Source: Mesaphorura yosii (lineage: Eukaryota > Arthropoda > Collembola > Poduromorpha > Tullbergiidae). From it: a DNA stretch of 64,000 nucleotides. The position numbers and the translations under genes are program-made. Shown here in pieces: positions 37,201 through 51,648 of this stretch. The stretch is from contig WIXG01000257.1 in the NCBI GenBank assembly GCA_009869945.1, forward strand, positions 1 to 64,000, given 5' to 3'. The notes beneath the pieces were generated by a model. That model was not told the DNA's origin. It did not search any database and saw only the letters and a program-made list of their open reading frames with translations. Positions within the stretch are counted from its first letter, which is position 1, and every line of letters begins with the position of its first letter.

Positions 37201-40200
37201 AATATTTGTCACAACTCTCCAAGAATGGGCCGTGTCATAAATTTCTTGCACTCGCATTTGATCGCATCGCTGGGCATAAAATTTGCGTACCAGCGTCGTG
37301 CAGACGTGGGAAGAATTCGCGAACGCGGCGTGACTGCTTTCAATATCCACTATCTTCACAGCTGAGTTTGAGAACTGTGATATTTGGTACGTGGTGCTTT
37401 CTCCACTTTCTAGCGCTATGCTGCAATGTAATGTAATGAAATTTAGAGCACTCGTACGTGAACGCGGACGCAAACTCGTTGAACGTTAATTTATTCACAG
37501 TGCGACGACGTCGACGAAGAGGACGACGACGGTACGGGGAAAGGCAACGCGTTTCTCATTATAATATTCTTCACATTACAAGTGCTCTGTTCACTTATCT
37601 CTCTGAGAGTTTCATTTCATACATATTCAAGTTTTCTTTTGTTGTGATTACTTCTAAGTGCAGGCAGGCACGGCGACAAGTGCAGAAAACTTTGCTCATT
37701 TTCTCCGTCGAGCAGAACAGAGCAGGAACTTAGCTAAGCATTACCTGACCTGAAGTCCCAGCAGTGCAGTGGCAGTGTCCCTGAAGAATAAGAATTCAAT
37801 TCTTCCGATGGGACGGCGCGTACGAAAGAACGCAAAAGCAGCACAATCTTTAACATTAGATGCTGATGACACTTCAGACTTCATTCAAGGAGCAGAGCAG
37901 AGCAGGCAGGCAGCAAGCACTCGTTCAGAACGTGCGTGTGAGTGTGGGTGTGATTCATGCATGCGAAAATTTCAATGCATGCAATTTCCTTGAGTGTTAA
38001 TATTATCATCGTCAAGAGTAGAAGAAGAAAGCTAGAAAGCTGAGGAGGCCGTCGATGGTAAAATGACAATCAAACGCAAATGTCGCCACGTCGCGCCGTC
38101 GCATTTACCTGAGTTTGTGCAGGGCATTAATTTTTGAGATGGTAGAAATTATTTCTTACGGTCCCACCGTCCCGAGAGCAGCAGCACATTTGGGCCGGGG
38201 CTAATCTTCTCCCTTCTGCGAAAGCTTGTCCTTGTATTCAAATACCAGGATACAAGCTCAAACTTGGCTTGGCTTGGCCTGGCTTGGCTTAACTTTCTTC
38301 CAGTCGCCAGTCCGCGGCCGTCGTAAATAAACTTTTGAAATATGAAGCCGCACGGGTACACGTGTGCGTTTGCGCATCCTTTATTTTGAAGAATATTTAT
38401 TTAATTAAGTTGAAAGTAGAAAACTTTTCCTTTCCACCTGCAGCGTGCAGGTTTCGTTTTCATCTTCATCTTTCCGCGTTGCCATTCTAATTCTTGTCAT
38501 GCAAGTTCCGGCACAGATCGTTTTCGTTTCCAGGAAACTCATTTTTCGTTCACTGTTGAAAATACCAACTTAAACTTTACATTGATTGAAGAGTTGAGGA
38601 AGTCAAATTGAGATTGAAATTTTCACACTTTTCCCGATTTCACGCTGTCATGAATCCGAATCCGTGCATGATACAAGGATAAATTGAATAGAAATATTCC
38701 GAATTCAATCTTGGACGATTTTGTAGTCGCAGTTTAGATTTTAGCATAATCAAATAACGCACGTTGCGAGTTGGGAGTTGAGTTTTTCGTCGTATTTCGC
38801 ACTGAATGAATAATATTGACATGATAAATTGATTCAATTTATTCACCGCGACTCCGAGATAAAAATACTTGCGACTTGTCTGCCTGTTTGTGGCTTGTGA
38901 ATTGAGAGTCGGTGATTTATCGCGTCACGATCGGCCCGATACTGATTTAATGGGCCAGACTGTGAACGTAAATTGATTTATTCTGAACTCTTCAAGCGCC
39001 AAGAGTCATAATCGCATCTCAATCGCACACGACGTGGAAATTAAATTTTTGCAAGACGACGCAGCGGCAGCCCACACGAATTGAAAATTGAAACACCTGA
39101 CAAAACTAAAACGACAAAAACACTGCCGCCTGTCTGAAAGCACTGAGAACATGAACGGCACAATTTTGAGGAAGAACGGAGGCGAAAACGAGACTGACTC
39201 GCTGAAAGACTGACGAGGGGTCCCACGGGACACCAATTATTCGCATTTCGTATTCGTACTTGCAAACCTACTCGCAGTAAGCCGTTGCGTTCGCAATCGC
39301 AATTTGCATAGCACAAAATGCTAAAGAAAGAACTCTTTCCTTCTTTTTTCTTCCCTTTTGCTCCATGTACCACGTGTATTACGTTTCCGTTTCTTTTAAT
39401 CTTATGCGATGCGAGGCCGTATTTACTTTCTCCGCACTTTATTTGGTTGCTTCTTTTAATCTTGTCTTGTTTCGTCTTACTCGTCTTTTACTATGCTAAG
39501 AAACCAGAATTTGTGTATCATCTCCTATTGAAATGAACGAGAAAGTCAATACTCTAAAATTTGGTTTGGCTCGGTTCGATTCGTGTTTTCATAGTAAAGG
39601 ATTTAAATTCGCAATGAAATCGCATTTGTTCTTAGTATTTTTTAAGTACAGATTTACTCCGAAATGTTTGCCATACGCATAAAAATAGGCCGAACGACCT
39701 TCATCCCCGTGCCGAGTCGAGTCGGTTAAATGATAATTTTTTCCTGTGTGCACGCCGTATTTTTCTTGCGACTTTCCTGAGTCTGTCTGCCGGAAATTTT
39801 CCATTTCCAACCAACTTGCTCTTAATATCCTCATTTAACAGGGCCCCGAGTCATATCCACGTACAACGGCAACAACAAGACGATAATAAGGACATGAGTA
39901 CCATTTTATTCGGTCAAATGGCCATGTCGCAATGCGAGGAGCGGAGATAAAGAAAAATGTTTTTGTTTCCAACAGCACGTCTCCCGGCCCGGCCCTCGCC
40001 GGCAACGCATACAAGAAAGGTCCACGGGATTTGAAGTTGTGAAATAAATAAAATATTCCGGCGAAATGTGTCGCACTGTTTTGAGATTGTCAGCCTGGCC
40101 TGGCTTATGATTACGATTACACACGCGCGTTTTTATGCGCCCGGCACATACAAATGATCCGAATGTCAAAACTAGCGCGCAATCGCGCTCGTACAAAAAC

Positions 40201-43200
40201 TTTCGCAATAAAATCAAGTCGGCCGCCTCCCTTTTGTATGTAACTTCTTTCTCATGCAAATTGTTCCTGTGCGCGAATTTCTGATATTTCTGCCTTCCTT
40301 CGGTCTCCGATTTTATTAATCAAATCCGCTTTTGTGCTAGTCGGAAAAATAGAAGCCGTGTCCGTGCACAAAAATACTACCATGCAAGGAAGAGGAAGAA
40401 GACGGAAAGACGAGAACAATAACAATTCAGTTTTAAAGTATTTTGCGAACGGCGAATAGCGAATTTAATAATGCCATATCCAGGCCCGGCCGTATCCTGG
40501 ATTTGTATCGTATTGATTGGGCCGGCTGGGCCGAGTCGAGATTTCCTTTGTTGTTATTTTCTGCGTGCCCCGTGCGCGTGCTTTCTCCTTGAAAGCGAGC
40601 ATGTGCCAGCGTGAATGCGTTGCACGATTGTGGCTGTGGCACGGCATCGTCAGTGAAAGTGAGTTCATGAATAATGGCTCAATGGCTGACGCGAGAGAAA
40701 CGAAATAAACTCATTTCCAAAATATCATTAGAGTCTGTCTCTCCAGCCAGCCAGCCGAGTGGGCCTTCTTTTCTTTTCTTGCTTTGCCTGCCTTGTGATT
40801 GTGATGGAAATGTACAAAAATAAAATAAATCCATTCACTTTTATACATTTGGCTGACGAGAGAAAGATTTTAGCATTTTGGTGTTTCTTTGCTTTCCCCG
40901 TACGCACGTACACAATCGCAGCAATCCTCCCGTCGACTTTCCCCGTGCATGGCATGCATGCAGTCAGTTACTTAAATATTCATGCTACATTTGGCTTTGA
41001 CTTTGGCTTGTATTTGCGATACCATGCCTTTGGCCATGCTCTCTTCCTTCTTTCTCCTTCTGCTTTTATGCATTGCATGCGTGGGGAAGGAAATGTGAAT
41101 TTCCGCTCTTATTTACGGTGATACTGATTGGAACCATCTTTTTCTTATTCTTGCTCTGCTCGCGATCAAATTCAGGACAATAACGTCATGTTATTTTGCG
41201 AGCTGGGTCGAAGATCTTTCAGTTGCAGCCAAGAAGGCTGCGATCATTTGTCTTACGGGACAGGAAAGCCGAAAAACGATATCCACTATTGAGAGTTGGA
41301 GGGTTGTTGTAAACGGTAAAGTCTCGTTTAAGATTTTGCATTCACACGGAGCAAGCAATTTTCAGACAGACTGATTTCCTTTCACCTTGATCTTTGTGAA
41401 ATGCGAATTCGAATCGCAAATTTGAAGTGAATGCGGCTTTGGCTTGAAAGAAGAAGATCAAAAGGGGCTTGTTTCCTGGAAGAAATCGAAATAAACACGT
41501 AAAAATAGAAAAGAAAGCGAATCCAACCTCAAAACGTATGTATTTACCACCTGCTGAAGGTGGGCGTAAAGAAAGAAGTCTTATTTACTCGTAAAATCAA
41601 AGCGTTCTTGAAGCAGCCGAGCTGCTAATTGCTTGCTTCTTGCTAGTTGTTTGTCTATTTTTCTGTCGTACATCAAATCGTTAGCATTCTTCTGAGCGTG
41701 TCCCATAATTTACTAATTTACATGAGCCAGGCGCCACGACTATTTTGCGGCGTCGCGAAGTTCTTAATCCTGATTTTAACAAGTTGAGCTTTCTCTCGCG
41801 CCGCCGACCAAATCGAGTTGATGTTGATCCACTTACGAAGACACTTCTGCGCGTACGCACAAGACGAACACATTAAAGAAAATGTCAGAAGAGTAGCGCG
41901 TCGTTCGCAGAATGTTTGATGAGGATTATATTTTACAATCAGTCTTAGTCTTGGCTGGCTTGGCGTGACCTGACTTGACTTGAAACCCTCATACGCCATG
42001 AATTTCGCCATTGCTTTCCGCGTTTCGCCCGAATGAATTTGACTTTACACGCTGAAAACATGGCAGGCGGAAGTGTAAATCTATCCATTAATGTATTAAC
42101 GTGATGCGATCGTTCGTGTACGCACCGCCGGTGCGACGCGCGAGTTTTTTTTACGCGAGACCTACAGGAGATTAATCATAAAGCACTCCACCTGGCTCGC
42201 CTTGCCTGTAAATTATGCCAAAAGTACTCGACACACGAAAGCAGTAACCAGTAAAGGCTTGGACATGTGTGCTCCGTCAAAAGTCAGTCGAAGTGGAGTC
42301 AGGGACCTAAGCCAGTTAAGTCAAGTCAGTCTTAAGCTCCTGTTCTGCTGGCATTTGGGACTCATTTGCACACGCCACGCAGACTTACATGCTGAAATAT
42401 TCATAAGAAGGCAAGCCAGGCCGGTTCCCAGGATGTATTTTGCAAATATGCATCTTGCCCGTGGCTCGTGCTCAATGCGAGCTCAAGCTTGAAACGATAC
42501 GAAAAGTAAACTATAAACTACTTCAAAGGTAACAAACATTCGTATTTGCAACCCGCGAAGGGCGAAACGCGAATGGCAAATTCAGCATCGGCAAATTGTA
42601 AATTGTTTGATCCTCTCACGAGCGCCAACATCAAATAAGTGCTCTTGCTTCTGCTTTCCTTCACTGTAAGTTTGCAAAATTCCAGCGTAGCAGTAAAATT
42701 GCAGCGCAGCCGGCCAAGCTAGAGACCCGGAATTACAAAGTAGAAAACCTGACAAGGGAAGAAAGCCTGCCGAAAGCGGAAAACGTGGCCTCGGCGACTC
42801 TGCTAATGAGGACAAGTTCCAACTGTCTTCTGTGTTGGATTTTCGATACATGAGCGAAATAAGAAAGAATGGATGAGCTTGAAGCTTGGTGTCGGTCGGT
42901 TGGTGATGCCAATTATTGCCATTTGCCAATGCCATGAACAATTTTGCGGATGCGGATTTCTAAAGAACCGAATCAAGAGTAAGGTTTAGTCGAGCCGAGC
43001 CAGGCCAACGCCAAACCCAGACGAAGTGGCTACGACGGATGGAATTTGGACTTTTGTCGTCGCCATTTGCCATTCTTTGGCACGTTCCACGTGTTTTTCG
43101 CCGAATAGCACCACAAACACAAACACATGGCTTTTGCCTTTGCTAATGGTAAAACATTGCGCTTAGCGCAATAACAATAACAAAGACAGAGTCCATGAGC

Positions 43201-46200
43201 AACGAGCACACAATGGCCCGGCGATTAATAACCTTCTGTTTCTGTCACGTTATTAGCTCAATTGACGAAAAAGCACAATGCCAATGCACAACACAAGACT
43301 CGACACAAGTCATGGAGTTTCATGTTATGTTGTTATTGTGGCAGTGGTATTATTTGTGTGAAACCAGAACAGTCGTAAAAAGAAAGAGAAAACCCGTCCC
43401 GAAATGAGCTGCAAAGTTTATTTTTGTTGTGTAATGCAGCGAGAGAGACAATAGACACGAACGCGATACGCGACCGACCACAAATTTGGCGTTGGCCCGC
43501 ACCGCAGCAGGAAACTTCGAAGTCCTTTCTTTCCTTGTCTTTTTGATTTATGGGCTTTTCCTTTCGTGTTGGACACATTAAGCAGCACATTGAATCAAAG
43601 GACATGACGAGGGAAAGGCGACGTAAGGCCGTTGGACGCAGAAGCAGAAATACACCCGAATTTTTGCGAATAAGTGAATTTGCTATTTGCAGGTTTGCGG
43701 AAATTTTAAGTTCTACGCACGCGGGCATAATGAGTTTTTAATGAGTTCGGGATTAAACTTGAACCCACACTGCTACTGCTGCTGCTTTTCAAGTTCAGTT
43801 CAGGTGGCGGGTCCAAAGTCCTCGCCACGCCACCCCACGCCACAGAATTCGGGTGCAGTTTGAATGGCTGACTTCAAGCAGGAAGATTTTGGCAAGCTTT
43901 TGTCTCTTTTTTACTCGGTTCCGTCACTCATCCATCATAAACCATAAGCGTGGTCTCGCTCGTCAGTCATCGTGATCTCGCCTTCGCTGGCTTCTCCGTT
44001 CACCAGTTCGTGGTTCCAAAATAGATCAGTTCGGTGATGTTGATGGTTGATGGGTCTATTTTTGGCTGGCGGCTGGCACAAAACATAATTAACAATACGG
44101 CAATGGCAGTTACGGCAGTGGCTCGGTTGCGGTTTGGTTGATTTGCTTGTGGTTTGAACTTGAATTGGCTGCTCTCGCTGCGATCACGTCTTCAGAAATC
44201 AACTTTTTTACGTCCTGACTTGCGCTTAATGCTAAATAGATTCGAAAGGAAATGACGTTAGTGCTGGCGCGGTGCGGCGGCGTGAAGCAAAAATAAGTCA
44301 CAATGAATGGGATCAAGATCAAGATTCCCTTGGCCATTGGAGTTGAAACTTGGAAGCAATTCCAGACGTCGAGGAATCTAAACATAGCACCGCCTTCTTA
44401 ATCAGCCGGCACCCGGCAGTAATTAGTTCGGGTACATTGCCGACTTGTTTAATAACAATAACACTGCTGACTGAAGACTGAAGCTTTGATCATTAAGAAA
44501 AGAAGAACAAGGTATCTGAATTCGGCATTGAGTAAGATGATAAATCATTCTGAGTGTTTACAGATAACAGACCTTTGCCTTGCGCCGCTAAGTACAATTA
44601 AATTGAGTCATAAATCAAGATCAAGACGGAAAGCTGAACGACGATTAAAAAAAAAGAGTCAGCTGACTTGTGACTTGTAATTGCATTAGCAAGAAAGATA
44701 AAATTAGCAAAAAATTCTTTTCAGAGCCACTCGGCATGCATGTCATCCCGCTCGCTCCTGTTAAGTGATCTCGCCGGTGGTAAGTGTAATTAAATGAATA
44801 ATGTGCCAATTCACTTAGAATTCCACAGATCTTGTGACCGAATGAATGATTGAATAAATGACTGCACTGACCATATGTTTCATTTAAAGGCTGCAGCTGC
44901 AGTTGATGGTGACCTTGAGATGTCTACTGCCAATAATTGGTATTCTGTTCCTATCGCAGATTCCCGGAATTCTGTCTGTCCTCCGTCTAAAGAAGAATGG
45001 AGCCGCATGTTCGCATCGATCACGTACACGTGGACGCTCGATCAGTGATCAATGGAGACAGCATTGAACAGTTCTTTCAGACAGTGCCATTGCCAGGGTT
45101 CTTCAACTGTCAGCAAAGTGTTGCCAGTCGGTTAGCTAAATGGATTAGTTAAAATTGAACCCACCGTGCAGCTAGATTTATATTCATTCATTATATTGCA
45201 CTTTAGACAACTTCTGGGTCTAGTCAGCAATCTCAACCGACGAAATCTACATTTAGCTTCGCCTTACTCTGGCTCCTTTGTATTCTGAAAACAGTATAAG
45301 TAGACGATGTTGGCATATTCAATTGGCATTAGTTCGAAGTGTACAAGCGAATCTGTCGGAGGAAGATGGATGGATTTTGTGAATACAGATTGGGTATTTG
45401 GGTATAGCGGCCTAGATTAAATGAGAAACTGTCCGATTCAGACCTGCGCTCGCACCAGCACTCGAGACTCGTCTATAGACAAGTGTCCTCGTTAGGTCGA
45501 GAAACCCGCCCGCAGCCAACAGCACTTAGCACGACTGACAAGCGTAGTGCGTGGGGAACTGTAAGCTACCTACATTTATTATGAAATATCAGAAAGATTT
45601 CGAGCACAGGGTAGTTGATGGTTTCTTTTCTTATTTTAACCCATTATATCAGCAGTAGGAGCAGCGGTAACGGCGGCGGAGCGATTCTTCTGCAAGGAGC
45701 GACGAGCGAGACAGCTGAGCGAGCGAGCGAGTGAAGTGAAGGAGGAAAGCCTTTCTCACGAGACATGATAAATGGAACGTCATCATTCAACTCCAACTCC
45801 GGCCTCAGCCAACCCAAGACAAAAACGGATTGGGACAAACGCGTGGCGATTCGCTTCGCTGTCGAGCGGCAATACTTTCATTCATCCACCAGCAGGATAC
45901 AGAACAGAACCGTCGTCGCCCGTTTCTCATTTTATATTGTCATTCATTCATTTCCGAAGCTAACTGATCCAGATACTGATTCCAGTCAGTGTGATGGGGC
46001 ATGGACAAACGATGAGCATAGAGCGTGAACGGTTTCTGGAGGTGAAGGCTAAGTGCAAGTCCACATTCAGGCAGTCGCAGTCGTCGGAGCCGTTGATCCT
46101 TTTAATCCATTAGGTACACTAACGACGACTGACTGACGCTGCTACTGCTAAGCTAATGGTCGCAGGGCAGAGATTCATTCAAACCTGTACCAGTAGATTT

Positions 46201-48761
46201 TACTTATGGAAGCATGTTTATATGGATACTCTAATTCATAAAATTTGCAGTGGGACGTGCACTTACATTGAAAAACCTGTACTGTACTTTCTCCGCAGCA
46301 CTAAGTACAAGAATGCGTAAGCCAAACCAGAAGTCAGTTTTCAATCAACATACATCGCATTACGGCGTACGTTTTTAATAAACCCCAACTCAAATCCTAA
46401 GCTCGCTGATGACTTTCATGGTTTTATTCTGCTCTTTTGTGCATTGTAACATGTAACCGAATTTTGCTCTTTGCCCTTTGCTGAATGCTGAATGAATGGA
46501 ACTGGAAAACAGGAATCACGGATCACAATCCGGGCTAATAACCGGGATGTAATTCCTTCTGAGAGCACTTCTTTCATATTTCTCTTTGATTCCATGCAAT
46601 ATATAACTCCAACCGGAGAATGGCGAACATTTCGCCCTCCCGCCCAGCCAAAAGTGGGCCTCCAATTCTGGGCCGCTGGCATTTACTTTTGCCTCCCACT
46701 ACGTCGTCGTCGTCCGTTGAGCCGCTTAGGTCAAAGTTCCTTGGAAGAAATTATCTGGCCATAAACCACAGCCACATGAAAGAAAATTAATTAAAGTCCG
46801 TATCATTTTTCACCTTTCTGACCTCAGCGCACGAGAATTAATTAAGAAGTTTTACTTAAAGTCTCAGTTTTATGACCTCATCAACCGCAGCGCAGTGAGA
46901 GTGAAAGTAAGTCTTCTTTTGTTATGACTCACTTTCAACTAACTCAAGCAGCTGTCCGACTTGATTCATGCCACGCCAATACCGAGCCGAATGCTTAATG
47001 GAAAGCAGAAAGCTGGAGATGGAGATAAATGATCCGAAACCGAATGAAACCAGAGAGACTTACAAGTTACGAGAAGTAATTACGGGGCTCGACGTTTCGC
47101 GCTGCGGTGCTGAATTGAATCCTTCCTAATGACGGTTGAATTACCGCGTGCACGCCGTGGCAGCCACAAGGGGCTGCTGGGATTCAACTTGGACTTGGGC
47201 TCAGGACAGGCATGGAAAAGACTCAACTTTGAAGGGCAGGCAGCCGAATGAAATTCACTCAAACTGCCAATTTTTCGAAACTAGAGCCCACAAACACGTT
47301 TAAATGCAAACTTTGACTGCCTTTTACTTGCCAGTTGCCAACTTTGTAATATTCATGATGTATCAAGTGTCTGATCTAATTTGAATACTGATACGCATTC
47401 ATTATTATCAGGTTAACAAAAGCCGGGGCGAACTGTCCGAAGGCCAAATTGGCCAAATTTGCAAAGCCGCGCGAGAGGCGAGCAGGCAGGCCAGAATCGC
47501 TGCTGGGAAAATTTCAAATTATTTTCGCAACACGCGTAACACTTCCTTTCTCAGAAAATAGTTACTAAACTTTGAATCCGAAGCCCGAAAGTAATAATCC
47601 ATATTTCATAGCATCATCGCCATCGGATACATTACGAAATAAAAATAGGAAGACATCGAATTGGGTTATAAATGTGATTTTGTAATGGACTACGCTACGC
47701 GTCTTTTTACGAATGCGATGACACGAAGAGAGAAGCACATCAAGTGCATCGCATCGGGGCGACGTAGCCAACCTTTTATGTGATTCAATTCGAAACTTAC
47801 AGCACTCTGCGCCGAAATATTCTTTTACAACGCAGCGCTGTCGAGTAATCCTTTCGCCTCTTCTCGCCGCCCTTTACAAGGTAATAATAATAAACTGTGA
47901 AAAGAGTTGGAATTTCATCTTGCGAGCGACCCGAACCGTATTGAAAAATCCAAAATCCACAAAACCCCAATACAAATAGTAAGTAATCCACGGCAGCAGC
48001 AGCAGGACGCAGGTTATCAACTGCCACGGATCTTTCCAGCTCATGTCACCTGGAAATATTGCCACGGCTCGCCTCTGAGAAAATGGACGCTGCGGTCGAC
48101 GACGCGACGAGAGCCACAGCTTTCACCGACTGCTTTCACTCACTCAGCATCCTGCTAAGTGCCTGCGACTTGCGTTCTGCTTTACGACGGCGGATGAGGT
48201 TAAAAATGTCTCAAGATGTGAATTTCGAATGCGAGTTCACACGCTCGACGTGACTGTCTGCCTGCCAAGCCATCCAGCGTGACAAGATACAAAATAAAAT
48301 TTGCCACGTCCTTTGTTCGTCGCTCCTCTTCGTAGTCGCCATCTCCGGAATGGTGATTCGTGTGCAAATGCAAATGTTTTGAACAGCCCAGCTCAAGCGG
48401 AAATTCGTAGAATAAAACGAGACACGACTGACATCCTTGTTGACAAAAATCCAGCCTTCGTCGTCTCCAGTCGGGGCCACGGGCACGAGGCTTATGACAG
48501 ATTGTGCATAATTTAAGTACATGTGTCTGAATTTACGTGCTCGTGCCTCGTGCTCATACGCTTTTATTGTATATTATTAGCATACGCAATTCGTTAGCGG
48601 GCGCAGAGTTCGGCCGTCACTTGTGAAAATATTGACACGCTGATATGATGTTTCAGCTGGAAAATGTCTAAAATACGTATGGCTCCTGGGGCGGAAAATG
48701 TATTCAAATTCGCAGCATTGCACTGCATTAACATGAGGCCATATTGAATCACGTTTCGCGT

Positions 48762-48774
48762 CCTGCCTGCCTGC
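48762..48774. repeat. (CCTG)3 microsatellite
   Basis: Three tandem CCTG units, one of many such short arrays in the window. Confidence 0.8.
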
Positions 48775-51633
48775 AGCGACCAAATTGCATGGAATTCCAG
48801 AATTCCTGCCTGACTCTGAATCCAAAACAAAACCCGACAGCGCCAAATTGAAATGAATGCATTTGTAAATCGCATTCACCAATCGCAAATCGCGAACGAA
48901 TCGTCCTCGTCGAAAAATGAATTTATTGTGGTGAGTGATTAAAATAAATTACGGCTCATTTTTTGACGATGCAGATGAAACAGAGCGTGAAAAACGCGAA
49001 CGCGTAGGAAAACGCAATACCGCCGTGACCGTGGTCGCAGTTCTCGAATGAATCAACGGCAACGACGCAACGACAGAAGCGTACACGAACACAGGACACT
49101 AAAGTTGACAGGTGAGTTATTATCCATCCGCCTGGTAGCTAGCTCCTTTGTTCGGGACTTCCGCTCGCGTTCACTACATTGCGCGTTGTTCCATTAGCGC
49201 CTGTCCCGCCATTCGCTACTGCTATTCGCTATTCGTGTTCTGCTCCGCGGAAATCCCAAAAGGGATCGGTAAATGTAATTGGAACGATTGCTACGTGCTG
49301 TTCTGTATGATGCCGTTGTGGGAGAATCATTATGGTAAATGAATCCAGGGCCGGCCTAAAACAATGGGGCAGACAGGCGAAGACTAATTACATCATGTCC
49401 AGAGCATTCTACATCATTCATCTGCTTTCTACTCAGGGAAATGATGAAAACCAAACACCAACAGCAAGCAACTGATTGACTGACATGGTACCGTGGAACG
49501 GCCATGACGCAAGCATCAAATTTCTGGCGCAGTGGAGCAAATATTTACGTGCGCGTGCTGGCCTGGCCGTGCGAGCCTCGAATTGCTTTCTGCAATACAC
49601 TGCACTTTCTCCTCATTTTTGCCCTTTTAACTCCTTCCTATCGGTTTCGCACGGGTTTCAACTCATCAAACATGCTACACGGCACGAACAGGGCGAAATT
49701 TCGAATGAATGAGTGACTTGCAACGAATTTGCAAGCCATTAACTACAGAAGACACCAATTATTGCAAAAAGTACTTCAGTCCCGTCAAAGTCAACAGAAT
49801 TCAAGGCCAAGTGTATCTGGTTTCTTTTGTATGCTCGCTAAATGCAACGTGAAATGGTTTGGAATCTTTGGAATTCTTCCAAGTAGTCGACTCCCGATAA
49901 TATCGTTCAAGGCAGGCAGGCGTAAGGCCAAAACTAAACTACACGAAAATTACATTGTAATATTAACGCCAATGCATTGCGAGTTGGAGTTCCAGAAAGA
50001 ATAGGATCCAGACTTGGGACAGACTGAACAATAAATAACAAGTTTTCTGGATGGAAATCTCCGCCGCGGCAGGCGGAGCGCCGCAGTAGCCGTTGTAACA
50101 CGATCCAACCCTATAATTCAGCCTTTGTGTGCCGTTAAACTTAAGTAATGGTCAGGGACCACGACGGCGACTGCGATGGGACTGGGACTGCTGAAATTTA
50201 AGCTCTTCACAATTGGATTTGATTTCTTTATGCCACACCGCACCACAAAGAAAATCATAGGCGCATATGGAAAAAGCATGGAGAAAGCGTACGTAACAAG
50301 CAAGACTTTCCTTCGAACTTCGATGTTTCTTTCCAGTTTCGAATCCCGCCCGTTGGGAAAAGAGCTAAAGAGTTTGCCGTTTGCCTTTGCTGTTGCCAAA
50401 AGTTGTTTGTTTGTGGAGATCCACAAACCACAATCAGCAGCATATGCTTCAATGCGATTTGTATCAATAAATTCCGGCACCGCGTTCTTCAATCTGTAAA
50501 AGCAGCACAGCGTTTAAGGATGACTCGTTGACTTCCTGCCAGGAGTTCAAAGAAGAGTATCATATACTCGTTAAAAAGGTGTTAAGTGATGACCGGAAAG
50601 GAAAGCCACTCTTAATTGTAATTTTTGACCCAGTTTCCACGACCCACGGCGATTCGGGACGCGCGACAGGACGGCGACGGGCACACCTACGCTGTGTAGC
50701 GACGGCAGCCAAGCAGAGGGTTCAAAGCCTATTTGTCAAGTCAAGTTTCTCACGTCACCAACTTCCGGGTTAGAATATTAAAAAAGAAACGAGTGCGTGG
50801 TATCATGAAAAATTGGTAAACACCGCGAAAAACACAGAGCACGGAAGATCTTTTCTTTGTTCATGTTGCGACGCGGATCAAAAACTGAACTCATATGCTT
50901 GAAGCCTGCCTTTCTCAGGCGTGCATATGAAAAATGTTCATAGCATGGCGACGGAGTGCGCCGGAGCTCCTGTGCTTATCATATTTGAATCCGCATCCTC
51001 ATAATCTAATCTTACGAGTCCTTCAGAATTCAAATATAATAAGCAAGTAAGCCAAAGCACAATCTTACTTCTACTAAGCACTACTTATTGATGCAGAGTA
51101 CAAGTCATCACGAATGAGTGGCATTTGATACGGGTGGGCTTTGTCGGGTGGTTTAAGTCGTGTTACGCCTGCGAGCACACTGTGAAATTACGACGGGTTG
51201 CTACTTCAAGCTCAGGTTTGGTCACTTCTTCGGAGCTCCATCAAAGCTCACGTTTCGTTGCGTTGGTTGGGAGTCAAATCGTAGTTACGTTGAAGATTTA
51301 TTGCTACGTGGGAACGTTTCCTTGCATACGTCACGTACAAGTCGACTCGAAGTCCGAAGTCCGACAGGCACGCGGTGTGGACACGAACGCCGATACAAAT
51401 TGGTACATGTCGGTTGTCCTTCCCATTAGCATCAGCAAACACTTACCGAGAATATAAATAGCACCTACCCAGCCCGCCAGCAAGTAGCAATTTGTGGCGT
51501 GTACACCCACAACAACAACGAAAACACGACGAAGTTTTGGGTCTAAGATCAGATAAAAGTTGAGAAAACTTACTTGGAATTAATTTTTCTGCGTTACTGA
51601 GAAAAAAGGACGACAGCATGAAATAGAAAAATC

Positions 51634-51648
51634 CCTGCCTGCCTGCCC
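51634..51648. repeat. (CCTG)n microsatellite
   Basis: Three and a half tandem CCTG units, in the same dispersed family as 33419 and 48762. Confidence 0.8.

Noticed and set aside
42582..43728. Two minus-strand frames of 119 and 131 codons
   Set aside because: No domain, no splice context, and composition of the surrounding repeats.
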